From the NCBI RefSeq assembly GCF_013359595.1, contig NZ_JABFMP010000025.1, positions 1 to 64,000 of the forward strand: a stretch of DNA of 64,000 bases. Reading direction: 5' to 3'. This DNA is from Pseudomonas sp. C1C7 (GTDB taxonomy: Bacteria; Pseudomonadota; Gammaproteobacteria; Pseudomonadales; Pseudomonadaceae). The notes beneath the pieces were generated by a model. The model was not told the origin of the DNA and searched no databases. It saw nothing but the letters and a program-made list of their open reading frames with translations. Of this stretch, positions 43,452-51,979 are shown in pieces; positions within the stretch are counted from its first letter, which is position 1, and each line of letters opens with the position of its first letter. The translations under genes were made by a program, and so were the position numbers.

Positions 43452-43495
43452 CTCACCCCCTTCGCTCCGGGCGAATCGGGTAGCGGCGTTTTTTT
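43446..43495 (+). terminator. Regulated intrinsic terminator in the nasA leader
   Basis: ACGTCGCT (43446-43453) pairs with AGCGGCGT (43482-43489) with G-U allowed. An inner CACCC/GGGT and TTCGC/GCGAA stem continue it, and a run of seven Ts (43489-43495) follows. It lies about 90 bases before the nasA start and would stop transcription unless NasT stabilises hairpin 2. Confidence 0.88.
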
Positions 43496-43584
43496 GTTTT
43501 GGCCCCATAGCCCGGGGCCGGTGGTGCCGCCCGGCGGCGCCCCGACTGACTCCCGTTCGAGACTCTTTTCAGCTGAGGTGCGCG

Positions 43585-44796
43585 ATGAATTCAAGCTTCT
43601 GGAAATCCGGCCATACCCCGACCCTGTTCTCGGCCTTCCTCTATTTCGACCTGAGCTTCATGGTCTGGTACCTGCTCGGCCCTCTGGCGGTGCAGATCGC
43701 CGCCGACCTGCACCTGACCACCCAGCAACGCGGACTGGTGGTGGCCACGCCGATTCTGGCAGGCGCGGTGTTGCGCTTCGTGATGGGCATGCTGGCCGAT
43801 CGTCTGTCGCCGAAAACCGCCGGCCTGATCGGCCAGGTGATCGTCATCTGCGCGCTGTTCGGCGCCTGGAAACTCGGCATCCACAGCTACGAGCAGGCAT
43901 TGCTGCTGGGGCTGTTCCTCGGCATGGCCGGCGCGTCCTTCGCCGTGGCCCTGCCGCTGGCGTCGCAATGGTATCCGCCGCAGCACCAGGGCAAGGCCAT
44001 GGGCATCGCCGGGGCGGGCAACTCGGGCACCGTGCTGGCGGCGCTGATCGCGCCGGTATTGGCGGCCGCTTACGGCTGGAGCAACGTCTTCGGCTTCGCC
44101 CTGATCCCGCTGATCCTGACCCTGATCGTTTTCGCCTGGCTGGCCAAGAATGCCCCGGAGCGACCAAAAGCCAAATCGATGGCCGACTACTTCAAGGCCC
44201 TGGGCGACCGTGACAGCTGGTGGTTCATGTTCTTCTACAGCGTGACCTTCGGCGGCTTCATCGGTCTGGCCAGCGCCCTGCCCGGCTACTTCAACGACCA
44301 ATACGGCCTGAGCCCGGTCACCGCCGGCTACTACACTGCCGCCTGCGTGTTCGGCGGCAGTCTGATGCGCCCTCTGGGTGGCGCCCTGGCGGATCGCTTC
44401 GGTGGCATCCGCACCTTGCTGGCGATGTACACCGTGGCGGCGATCTGCATCGCGGCCGTGGGTTTCAACCTGCCAAGCTCCTATGCGGCGCTGGCACTGT
44501 TTGTGTGCACCATGCTCGGTCTGGGTGCCGGCAACGGTGCGGTGTTCCAGCTGGTACCGCAGCGCTTCCGCCGGGAAATCGGGGTGATGACCGGCCTGAT
44601 CGGCATGGCCGGAGGTATCGGCGGTTTTGCCCTGGCGGCGGGCATGGGCGCGATCAAGCAAAGCACCGGCAGCTACCAGATGGCGCTGTGGTTGTTCGCC
44701 AGCCTTGCGGTACTGGCCTGGTTCGGTCTGCACGGTGTGAAACGTCGCTGGAGAACCACCTGGGGTTCGGCGGCCGTGACCGCTGCCCGGGTCTGA
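43585..44796 (+). CDS. nasA: Nitrate/nitrite MFS transporter (NarK/NasA family)
   Basis: This 403-residue, 12-helix transporter has NarK-type signatures: MVWYLLGPLAVQIAADLHLT near the N terminus, RFVMGMLADRLSPKTAG, GIAGAGNSGTVLAALIAPVL (nitrate signature glycines) and GGALADRFGGIRTLLAM. It imports nitrate for assimilation. The start is the ATG at 43585 behind AGCTGAGG. Expression should depend on the NasT leader upstream. The protein kinase gene follows seven bases later. Confidence 0.95.
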   Translation: MNSSFWKSGHTPTLFSAFLYFDLSFMVWYLLGPLAVQIAADLHLTTQQRGLVVATPILAGAVLRFVMGMLADRLSPKTAGLIGQVIVICALFGAWKLGIHSYEQALLLGLFLGMAGASFAVALPLASQWYPPQHQGKAMGIAGAGNSGTVLAALIAPVLAAAYGWSNVFGFALIPLILTLIVFAWLAKNAPERPKAKSMADYFKALGDRDSWWFMFFYSVTFGGFIGLASALPGYFNDQYGLSPVTAGYYTAACVFGGSLMRPLGGALADRFGGIRTLLAMYTVAAICIAAVGFNLPSSYAALALFVCTMLGLGAGNGAVFQLVPQRFRREIGVMTGLIGMAGGIGGFALAAGMGAIKQSTGSYQMALWLFASLAVLAWFGLHGVKRRWRTTWGSAAVTAARV

Positions 44797-44803
44797 GATC
44801 GCC

Positions 44804-46474
44804 ATGAGCCTGCAACTGAGTTTTGCCGAAGCCAGCGCCACCGGGCCGCGCGAGGAAAATCAGGACGCCCTGCGCCTGGTCACGCCAGCCCCGGCACTGG
44901 CCGCGAGCAAGGGGTACCTGTTCGCCATCGCCGACGGCGTCAGCCAGTGCGCCGATGGTGGCCTGGCCGCCCGTTCGACCTTGCAGGCTCTGGCTTTGGA
45001 CTATTACGCAACGCCGGAAACCTGGGGGGTCGCCCAGGCGCTGGATCGCCTGCTGCTGGCACAGAACCGCTGGTTGCAGGCCAATGGCGGCGGGCAGCCC
45101 CTGCTGACCACAGTGAGTGCGCTGGTCATGCGTGGCCGCCGTTTCACCCTCGCCCATGTCGGCGATTGCCGGGTCTATCGCTGGCACGCCGATCAGTTGC
45201 AGCGGGTCAGCGAGGACCATGTGTGGGATCAACCGGGCATGCAGCACGTACTCAAGCGCGCGCTGGGGCTCGATCAGCATCTGGTGCTGGATTTTCTCGA
45301 CGGTGAACTGCGGGTCGACGAGAGCTTCGTGCTGCTCAGCGACGGGGTCTGGGCGGTGCTGGGCGATACCGCGATTGCGGCGATCCTGCGCGATCAACCC
45401 GATCTCGACAGCGCTGCGCAGACCTTGGTGAATGCGGCGCACCTGGCCGGCAGCCAGGACAACGCCAGCGCCATGCTGGTGCGGGTCGATGCCCTGGGGG
45501 AAACCAGCATCGGCGATGCGCTGATTCATTTGCAGCAATGGCCACTGCCGCCGGCGCTGAAACCCGGCCAGGACTTCGAAGGCTGGAAAGTCGAAAGCAT
45601 TGTCGGCCAGAGCCAGCAATCGCTGCTGTATCGGGTGCGAGATGCCCAGCAACAACCCTGGCTGCTGAAAACCCTGCCCGGCGCTCTGCGCGATGATCAT
45701 CTGGCCGGGCAAGCGCTGCTGTCGGAGGAATGGTTTCTCAAGCGGGTTGCGAGCCGGCATTTTCCTGAAGTCCATGCGGCCGGTCAGCGTCAGCATTTGT
45801 ACTACGTGATGCGGGAATATTCCGGCGCCACTTTGGCGCAGCTGTTTGCGCAGAGCGGACCGTTGCCGCTGGCTCAGTGGCAGGAGTTGGCCGAACGCCT
45901 GCTCAAGGCGGTCGGTCTGCTGCATCGGCGGCAGATCCTGCATCGCGACATCAAGCCGGAGAACCTGCTGCTGGGGGACGACGGCGAATTGCGCCTGCTG
46001 GATTTCGGCCTGGCCTGGTGCCCGGGCCTGTCCGAAGACCAGCCCTCTACCCTGCCCGGCACCCCGAGCTATATCGCGCCGGAAGGGTTTCGCGGTGACA
46101 AGCCGGCGCCGCAGCAGGACCTGTATGCGGTGGGCGTGACTCTGTATTTCCTGCTTACCGGGCACTACCCCTATGGCGAAATCGAAGCCTTCCAGCGTCC
46201 GCGTTTCGGCGTGCCGGTGAATCCCAGCCGCTATCGCCCGGATCTGCCGGAATGGCTGACCCAGAGCCTTGAACGCGCGGTGGCGGCGGATCCGGCCCAA
46301 CGCTTTGAAACGGCGGAGGAATGGTTGCTGCTGATGGAACAAGGGGAGCGCCGCAGTCTGAACGTACGCCCCCGGCCCCTGCTGGAACGCGAGCCGCTGA
46401 AGGTCTGGCGAGCGCTGGCGTTGGGGTCGTTGTTGATCAATCTGGCGCTGTTGTTTGCGCTGTTTCATGGCTGA
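44804..46474 (+). CDS. Bifunctional PP2C-type phosphatase / Ser-Thr protein kinase
   Basis: The 556-residue protein fuses a PP2C phosphatase (about residues 1-245: PREENQDALRL, FAIADGVSQCADGG, VLLSDGVWAVLGD) with an eukaryote-like kinase (about 265-525). The kinase has HRDIKPENLLL (catalytic Asp382), DFGLAW (Asp400) and an APE-like IAPEGF. A C-terminal membrane anchor ends it (ALGSLLINLALLFALF). The homologue in P. aeruginosa stands at the same place in the nitrate-assimilation operon. Its substrate is unknown; phosphorylation linked to nitrate uptake or assimilation is an inference from context. Confidence 0.93.
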   Translation: MSLQLSFAEASATGPREENQDALRLVTPAPALAASKGYLFAIADGVSQCADGGLAARSTLQALALDYYATPETWGVAQALDRLLLAQNRWLQANGGGQPLLTTVSALVMRGRRFTLAHVGDCRVYRWHADQLQRVSEDHVWDQPGMQHVLKRALGLDQHLVLDFLDGELRVDESFVLLSDGVWAVLGDTAIAAILRDQPDLDSAAQTLVNAAHLAGSQDNASAMLVRVDALGETSIGDALIHLQQWPLPPALKPGQDFEGWKVESIVGQSQQSLLYRVRDAQQQPWLLKTLPGALRDDHLAGQALLSEEWFLKRVASRHFPEVHAAGQRQHLYYVMREYSGATLAQLFAQSGPLPLAQWQELAERLLKAVGLLHRRQILHRDIKPENLLLGDDGELRLLDFGLAWCPGLSEDQPSTLPGTPSYIAPEGFRGDKPAPQQDLYAVGVTLYFLLTGHYPYGEIEAFQRPRFGVPVNPSRYRPDLPEWLTQSLERAVAADPAQRFETAEEWLLLMEQGERRSLNVRPRPLLEREPLKVWRALALGSLLINLALLFALFHG

Positions 46475-46513
46475 CGGCTGGCCATGACGAATTTTCCAAA
46501 TGAGGACAACACG

Positions 46514-47275
46514 ATGAACGCAAAAGTCTGGCTGGTCGGTGCAGGACCTGGTGATCCGGAACTGCTGACGCTCAAAGCCGTGCGAGCGATGAGAGAAGCG
46601 GATGTCGTGCTGATCGATGATCTGGTCAATGACGCGGTCCTTGAGCATTGTGGCAATGCGCGGATCATCCCCGTGGGCAAACGCGGCGGCTGCCGCTCGA
46701 CGCCGCAGGAATTCATCCATCGCTTGATGCTGCGTTACGCGCGCCAGGGCAAATGCGTGGTGCGGCTCAAGGGCGGTGATCCGTGCATTTTCGGGCGTGG
46801 TGGCGAGGAAGCGGAGTGGTTGCGTGAGCGTGGGGTCGAAGTGGAGCTGGTCAATGGCATCACGGCCGGGCTCGCGGGCGCCACGCAATGCGATATTCCG
46901 CTGACACTGCGCGGGGTGGCGCGGGGCGTGACGCTGGTGACGGCCCATACCCAGGACGGCAGCAGCCTGAACTGGCGGGCGCTGGCGCAGGGTGGGACGA
47001 CCCTGGTGATCTACATGGGCGTGGCCAAACTCGGGGAAATCCGTGAGCAGCTGCTGGCTGGCGGGATGACGGCGGATACGCCGGTGGCGATGATCGAAAA
47101 CGCTTCGCTGCCCCATCAGCGGGAGTGCCGCAGCGATCTGACCGCCATGGAAAAAGATGCCCTGGCCTTCGAACTGAAAAGCCCGGCGATCCTGGTGATC
47201 GGCGAAGTCGCCGCAGAAAAGATCAAAAGATCGCAGCCTTCGGCAGCGCCTACATTGGAGTGCGTAGGCCTGTAG
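46514..47275 (+). CDS. cobA: Uroporphyrinogen-III C-methyltransferase (SUMT)
   Basis: This 253-residue enzyme makes precorrin-2, the precursor of siroheme and cobalamin. Motifs include WLVGAGPGDPELLTLKA, RLKGGDPCIFGRGGEEAE and TPVAMIENASLPHQR. Siroheme is the cofactor of assimilatory nitrite reductase, explaining its place next to nas genes. The start is the ATG at 46514 with AGGA upstream. The last 17 or so residues (KRSQPSAAPTLECVGL) are encoded by REP repeat sequence, so the original stop was probably lost and the tail is a non-conserved addition. Confidence 0.94.
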   Translation: MNAKVWLVGAGPGDPELLTLKAVRAMREADVVLIDDLVNDAVLEHCGNARIIPVGKRGGCRSTPQEFIHRLMLRYARQGKCVVRLKGGDPCIFGRGGEEAEWLRERGVEVELVNGITAGLAGATQCDIPLTLRGVARGVTLVTAHTQDGSSLNWRALAQGGTTLVIYMGVAKLGEIREQLLAGGMTADTPVAMIENASLPHQRECRSDLTAMEKDALAFELKSPAILVIGEVAAEKIKRSQPSAAPTLECVGL

Positions 47276-47300
47276 GAGCGAGCATGCTCGCTCCTACAGG
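47222..47300. repeat. REP element in the 3' end of cobA plus a perfect 32-bp palindrome
   Basis: The sequence GATCGCAGCCTTCGGCAGCG at 47229-47248 is one REP arm of the 15451-15534 family. It is followed by a perfect palindrome CCTGTAGGAGCGAGCA / TGCTCGCTCCTACAGG at 47269-47300. The cobA stop codon (47273-47275) lies inside the palindrome. Confidence 0.88.
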
Positions 47301-47327
47301 GACGGCGCCTCACCAAATCGCAGGCAA

Positions 47328-47357
47328 AGAAAAGCCCGGCATAAGCCGGGCTTTTCT
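47328..47357. terminator. Bidirectional intrinsic terminator between cobA and oprF
   Basis: AGAAAAGCCCGGC, loop ATAA, GCCGGGCTTTTCT form a perfect 13-bp stem with A/T-rich ends on both sides. It can end cobA transcription from the left and oprF transcription from the right. Confidence 0.9.
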
Positions 47358-47373
47358 CAAAGCGGCGAGCTAA

Positions 47374-48405
47374 TTACTTAGCTTGGGCTTCAACCTGCGC
47401 TTCTACGCGACGGTTTACAGCGCGGCCAGCTTCAGTGGCGTTGTCAGCAACTGGGCGGGATTCGCCGTAGCCAACGGACTGAACGCGGGACGATTCAACA
47501 CCGTACTGGTTGGTCAGAACCTGCTTGACGGCGGCAGCGCGACGCTCGGACAGTTTCTGGTTGTAAGCGTCAGGACCGACGGAGTCAGTGTGACCTTCAA
47601 CAGTAGTGGTGGTGGATGGGTACTGCTTCATGAAGTCAGCCAGGTTCTTGATGTCAGCGTAGCTGTTTGGCTTGACGACCGACTTGTCGAAGTCGAACTT
47701 CACGTCCAGCTCTACACGAACAACTTCAGCAACTGCTGGGCAGCCATCAGCGTCAACGGTTACGTTGGCTGGGGTGTCCGGGCACTTGTCGACGTTGTCG
47801 CAAACGCCGTCGTTGTCGCTGTCGGAGCAGACTTCTGGAGCTGGAACTGGAGCAGCGGCTGGCTTGGAGCCGCCACCGAAGTTCACACCGATACCGACGC
47901 TAGGAGCCCACTCGGTGTCGCCCTTGTCGATGTTGTACTGAGCTTCAACGCCGGCACGGGCGTAGAAGTTCTCGGTGAAGTACAGCTTGGCACCGCCGCC
48001 AACGTTGGCGAAGGTGGAGCGGTCACGACCGCCTTTGCCGTTCTGACCGATGCTCTGATCGGAGAAACCAGCCGATACGTATGGACGGACCATGTCGCCT
48101 GGGTTGTTGAAGTGGTACAGAGCGTCCAGAGCGGTGTTGGCGCCCTTGATGTTACGACCGTCGTCGGAACGCACGTTGTGCACTTCGTCGTAGCCCAGAC
48201 GCAGTTCTACGTCGTCGGTCAGGAAGTAACCAACGGAACCGCCGAACAGGTTGCCGTTGTTCTTGAAGTTACGAGCGCTGTCGAACTGTTCTTTCTTTGC
48301 GAAGCCTTCGATTTCAACTGCGCCTTGGCCCTGTGCCAGAGCGCCGAACGAAGTGGCGGCAATAAGAGAACCAATGGCCAAGCCCAAGGTGTTTTTCAGT
48401 TTCAT
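47374..48405 (-). CDS. oprF: Major outer-membrane porin OprF
   Basis: The 343-residue protein has a signal peptide (MKLKNTLGLAIGSLIAATSF, cleavage after ALA) and an eight-stranded OmpA-like barrel (about 25-175). A linker with calcium/thrombospondin-3-like residues (DSDNDGVCDNVDKCPD) leads to a C-terminal OmpA peptidoglycan-binding domain (TVEGHTDSVGP, NQKLSERRAAAVKQVL). It anchors the envelope and is a slow general porin. Codon use is strongly optimised, as expected for a highly expressed gene. sigX lies directly upstream. Confidence 0.98.
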   Translation of the reverse strand: MKLKNTLGLAIGSLIAATSFGALAQGQGAVEIEGFAKKEQFDSARNFKNNGNLFGGSVGYFLTDDVELRLGYDEVHNVRSDDGRNIKGANTALDALYHFNNPGDMVRPYVSAGFSDQSIGQNGKGGRDRSTFANVGGGAKLYFTENFYARAGVEAQYNIDKGDTEWAPSVGIGVNFGGGSKPAAAPVPAPEVCSDSDNDGVCDNVDKCPDTPANVTVDADGCPAVAEVVRVELDVKFDFDKSVVKPNSYADIKNLADFMKQYPSTTTTVEGHTDSVGPDAYNQKLSERRAAAVKQVLTNQYGVESSRVQSVGYGESRPVADNATEAGRAVNRRVEAQVEAQAK

Positions 48406-48512
48406 CCGTTAAATCCCCATCTGGTGATTGTGAAGCAGTCCCGCAAACCGGGGGACAACTCGGCGGCAATTCTATCAGAACTTGCCTACACGTAAGAGAT
48501 ATTTGCGCCGAA

Positions 48513-49103
48513 CTAAGTTTCGGCAATGCCTGCAAATTTCTCACGCAATTTATCTAGAGCACGTTTGTACCGCATTTTTGTTGCGCTCAAGCCCATGTGC
48601 ATGATGTCTGCGATCTCCTGAAACTCCAGCTCTGCGACAAATCGTAGCACCAGAATTTCGCGGTCAATCGGGTTCACATACACCAACCAGCGATCAAGTC
48701 CGCCCTTCTCCTCGGGTTTCGGCGCCTTTTCCTCGGACGCTTCTTCGAGGGGGTCAAGACTCAACGCGTCCATCAAGCGACGCTTTCGCCGTTCTTTCCG
48801 ATACTGCGTGATGCATTCGTTGTACGTGATGCTATATAGCCATGTCTTGAACTTCGACTTGCCCTCGAAGTTCTTCAAGCCATACAACACCTTCAACATC
48901 ACTTCCTGACAGACATCATCTGCGTCGCGATCGTTCCCGAGATATCGTGCACAGACGTTAAATAATGTTCGCTGGTAACGCCGCATCAGTTCTTCATAGG
49001 CGCGCGTTACGTGAAACAGCTCGGTATGCGAGCGCGCGACCAACTCCTCATCAGAGAGCTCGCGGGGGTCATAGCGCGTGGATAGCGGTTGGGCTTTATT
49101 CAA
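48513..49103 (-). CDS. sigX: ECF sigma factor SigX
   Basis: This 196-residue sigma factor has region 2 (YQRTLFNVCARYLGNDRDAD, then KTWLYSITYNECITQYRKER) and region 4 (DREILVLRFVAELEFQEIAD, then GLSATKMRYKRALDKL). SigX drives oprF and membrane-lipid genes in response to envelope stress in Pseudomonas. No anti-sigma gene of the usual kind follows; the mechanosensitive CmpX upstream is the known functional partner. The start codon is probably TTG at 49103, which gives the conserved N terminus MNKAQPLSTRYDPRE. Confidence 0.97.
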   Translation of the reverse strand: MNKAQPLSTRYDPRELSDEELVARSHTELFHVTRAYEELMRRYQRTLFNVCARYLGNDRDADDVCQEVMLKVLYGLKNFEGKSKFKTWLYSITYNECITQYRKERRKRRLMDALSLDPLEEASEEKAPKPEEKGGLDRWLVYVNPIDREILVLRFVAELEFQEIADIMHMGLSATKMRYKRALDKLREKFAGIAET

Positions 49104-49194
49104 AACAAGTCGGGCCGACAGTCAGGTCAATGTCCGCCGCAGCCGGCATCAGCAGGCATTTTTGCGGCGGCATACATTAGCAGGATTTGCCGGG

Positions 49195-50019
49195 TTAGCG
49201 GCTACTCACATGCTGCTCGAGGAGGATCCGATTGGAAAGAGAGACTAGCTCACCCTCATCCGTCAGCAATGTGGTTTTAACCGTGCCGATCTCCTCGATC
49301 TGCCCTTCGACCTCTCCAACTCGCACTTGTTGCCCTACCTGGTACAACTCACGCACATAGATTCCCGCAAGAATCTGACCGGCAATTTCCCGGCTTCCCA
49401 ACCCCATGGCCAGCGCAACCGCCAGACCAACGGTAATCAAAACGATCACGATAACGTGGTTGAGCAGGTCAGTCTTGACCTCCAACTGACTGATCGCGAC
49501 CGAAATACTGATGATGATGACCAGCCCCTGGGCGATTCGGCCCAAACCGGAAGCGTAGTCCAGTCCCACGCCTTCCGCCGCGCCACGCACCAGGCCGTTG
49601 GCCAATTGCGCCAGCAAAACACCGACCAGCAGCACCAGCGCGGCGCCAAATACCTTCGGCAAATACAGCGCCAGCATGTCCAGCGTAGCCGAAACCCGCT
49701 CAAGGCCAAGGGATTCAGCGGCGGAAACCAGGAAAATAAGCAGAACGAACCAGTAGACGATCTTGCCGATCAGGGTCGAAATCGGCACCTGCAGACCGGC
49801 ACGGGACATCAGTTTGGTCAGGCCGGTACCGCCCATCAGGCGATCGAGGCCCAGTTTGGCCAGCAATTTGGACAGCAGCGTGTCCAAAAGCTTGGCCACG
49901 ACGAAACCCAGCAGCAGCACGACCAGTGCGCCAAACAGGTTTGGAATGAAGTTCGCAACCTTGGTCCATAGCGCAGTCATTGCAGTGACGAGGCTCTGTG
50001 TCCAGAGATCAAGTTCCAT
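49195..50019 (-). CDS. cmpX: Small-conductance mechanosensitive channel-like protein CmpX
   Basis: The 274-residue protein has four to five membrane helices (FGALVVLLLGFVVAKLLDTL, YWFVLLIFLVSAAESLGL and others) and a C-terminal MscS-like beta domain (VRVGEVEGQIEEIGTVKTTL). In pseudomonads CmpX influences SigX activity and membrane homeostasis. I take the ATG at 50019; a TTG two codons upstream would create an overlap with crfX. It is in the crfX-cmpX-sigX-oprF series. Confidence 0.94.
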   Translation of the reverse strand: MELDLWTQSLVTAMTALWTKVANFIPNLFGALVVLLLGFVVAKLLDTLLSKLLAKLGLDRLMGGTGLTKLMSRAGLQVPISTLIGKIVYWFVLLIFLVSAAESLGLERVSATLDMLALYLPKVFGAALVLLVGVLLAQLANGLVRGAAEGVGLDYASGLGRIAQGLVIIISISVAISQLEVKTDLLNHVIVIVLITVGLAVALAMGLGSREIAGQILAGIYVRELYQVGQQVRVGEVEGQIEEIGTVKTTLLTDEGELVSLSNRILLEQHVSSR

Positions 50020-50021
50020 AT

Positions 50022-50270
50022 TCAATCAGCCTTATCAGCAGTGCGAGCGTTAGGTTTACGGAGACGGGACACCGGCGCCACATGGGCCGAGCCATTATTG
50101 AGGGCGATCATCAAAGCGGGCAGCCAGCGGCCCAGCAGACTGAACAGATCGCCGGCGCCGACCTGGCGGTTGGCGGTTTTCAGTACGCGGCCAAGGCACG
50201 CATCCTCGTCGCGGGTGGACGGGTCGGCCTTGAGCATGTCACGCAAAGACTGTTCAAACGGATCGTGCAT
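50022..50270 (-). CDS. crfX: CrfX protein, SigX-associated small protein
   Basis: This 82-residue protein (MHDPFEQSLRDMLKADPSTR then GRVLKTANRQVGAGDLFSLL) has no domain known to me, but its position between cmaX and cmpX identifies it as crfX. A short hydrophobic helix (SLLGRWLPALMIALNNG) lies in the middle. Function is unclear. It ends directly at the cmpX start. Confidence 0.85.
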   Translation of the reverse strand: MHDPFEQSLRDMLKADPSTRDEDACLGRVLKTANRQVGAGDLFSLLGRWLPALMIALNNGSAHVAPVSRLRKPNARTADKAD

Positions 50271-50333
50271 ACGCACCTCTCGTGATGTCTGTGAAAGACG
50301 CGGTCAAATTTGGTCGGGTCACAAGGTTTACAT

Positions 50334-51335
50334 TCAAACCCAGCGCAAACGTCGGAATATCCACCACTGTCCGAGCGCCACCGCGATCATCAGCAGGCAG
50401 GCGACAAGGAAGCCATATGGACTTCCGGATAAAGGAATGCCCCCAACGTTGATCCCCAAAAGACCGGTCAAAAAACTCATCGGCAAAAAAATCCCGGTGA
50501 TGATCCCGAAGCGATACATGGTGCGGTTCATGCGCACGCTCAATCTTCGGTCTTCAGCCTCCAGGACCAGCCCCACGCGCTCGCGCGTTAACTCAAGCTC
50601 CTCTAAATAGCGGGTCAGGCTGTTGTTCAATTCGTTCCAATAGTCCCCGTCGTCCTCAACGAACCAGGGCAACTTGATCCGTGTCAGCTGACCGAAAATA
50701 TCCCGCTGCGGAGCGAGAAACCGCTTCAACGCAGCAGCCCGGCGCCGGATCTGCAAAACCTCTCCATGTTCAGGTGTATACCGTTCGTCGGCATCCAGCT
50801 TTTCCTCTTCGCCATCGACCACTTCCGAGAGGCAGCTGACCAGATCCTGGACCTTGTTGGTCAGGTACTGCGCCATATAGAGGATGATTTCCGACGCGGT
50901 TTTCGGTCCCTTGCCGGCTTCCAGCTGCGCCAGCAGTTCTTCGGTGGCGCGCAACGGACGCAAACGCAGCGAAATCACGCGCTGGGCGGAACCGAAGATC
51001 CGTACCGAGACCATGTCTTCAGGCTCGGCCCCCGGATTGAGGTTCACACCGCGCAAAAATAGCAGCAGTTCGCTGTCGGAAAGCTGTAAGAGACGCGGGC
51101 GGGTGTTTTCTTCCAGCAACAGGTCGCAGCTGAATTCGCTCAGACCACTGGATTTGCGCAGCCAGGTCTGGGTTTGCGGATGACTGCGATCCCAGTGCAG
51201 CCACAGGCTTTCATGGGCCTGCAGCTGCAGATCGTCGAGTTCTGTCCGGGCTATCGAACGCGCACCGCCTTTGCCGTCCAGCACCAGGGCGTGGACCAAT
51301 CCCCACTGCGCGTTTTCTTCCTCGAACATCCGCAT
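50334..51335 (-). CDS. cmaX: CorA/ZntB-family divalent cation transporter CmaX
   Basis: The 333-residue protein has a large N-terminal cytoplasmic domain and two C-terminal membrane helices (FGIITGIFLPMSFLTGLLGI, then PYGFLVACLLMIAVALGQWW). The loop motif is GIN (LLGINVGG), which is that of ZntB-type members rather than the GMN of CorA. It probably moves Mg or Zn. It precedes crfX. Confidence 0.92.
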   Translation of the reverse strand: MRMFEEENAQWGLVHALVLDGKGGARSIARTELDDLQLQAHESLWLHWDRSHPQTQTWLRKSSGLSEFSCDLLLEENTRPRLLQLSDSELLLFLRGVNLNPGAEPEDMVSVRIFGSAQRVISLRLRPLRATEELLAQLEAGKGPKTASEIILYMAQYLTNKVQDLVSCLSEVVDGEEEKLDADERYTPEHGEVLQIRRRAAALKRFLAPQRDIFGQLTRIKLPWFVEDDGDYWNELNNSLTRYLEELELTRERVGLVLEAEDRRLSVRMNRTMYRFGIITGIFLPMSFLTGLLGINVGGIPLSGSPYGFLVACLLMIAVALGQWWIFRRLRWV

Positions 51336-51350
51336 TCCTTCTGTCAGTTC

Positions 51351-51842
51351 TTACTCAGGCATTTTCAGCGGGCTTGGCGAGATGATCACGCCGTTGTTGT
51401 CCGCATAAATGTAGTGGCCCGGGTGGAAAGTCACCCCGGCAAAGGTGACGGCAACGTTCAGGTCGCCGATGCCGCGCTTGTCGGTTTTCATCGGGTGGCT
51501 GGCCAGCGCCTGGACGCCCAGGTCGGTTTGCGCGATGACGTCGACGTCACGGATGCAACCGTAGATCACCAGCCCTTCCCAACCGTTTTTCGCGGCCTTC
51601 TCGGCGAGCATGTCGCCCAGCAGCGCGCGACGCAGGGAGCCGCCGCCATCGACCACCAGTACCTTGCCCTTGCCCTGGAGTTCGACCTGTTCCTTGACCA
51701 GCGAGTTGTCTTCGAAACATTTGATGGTCACGATTTCGCCGCCGAACGAATCACGGCCGCCGAAATTGCTGAACATCGGTTCCAGCACCTGCACCAGCTC
51801 CGGATAGGCGTCGCACAGGTCAGGCGTGAGGTAATGGATCAT
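51351..51842 (-). CDS. rraA: RraA-like protein (ribonuclease E inhibitor / HMG aldolase fold)
   Basis: This 163-residue protein has the RraA fold with VLVVDGGGSLRRALLGDMLA and GLVIYGCIRDVDVIAQTDLG, the conserved ligand loops. Members are annotated as RNase E regulators, but several in pseudomonads are HMG/CHA aldolases needing a divalent metal; the GGGSLRRALLGDMLA and GCIRD residues fit both. It is upstream of cmaX on the same strand with a 15-base gap. Confidence 0.92.
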   Translation of the reverse strand: MIHYLTPDLCDAYPELVQVLEPMFSNFGGRDSFGGEIVTIKCFEDNSLVKEQVELQGKGKVLVVDGGGSLRRALLGDMLAEKAAKNGWEGLVIYGCIRDVDVIAQTDLGVQALASHPMKTDKRGIGDLNVAVTFAGVTFHPGHYIYADNNGVIISPSPLKMPE

Positions 51843-51979
51843 CGAGAAACTCCTGTAAAGAGGAAGAAAGCACGAACATCATTGATGATTCGATCATCGA
51901 AAATGACCAGAACAGCTCAAACCGTCATATCTTAGCCTCAAGCCGACCAGAGCGAAATGCCTCTGTTAGAGCCTCCAGC

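Noticed and set aside
47383..48495. Open frame of 370 codons opposite oprF
   Set aside because: It mirrors the strongly biased codon use of oprF and encodes a Val-rich sequence without family features.
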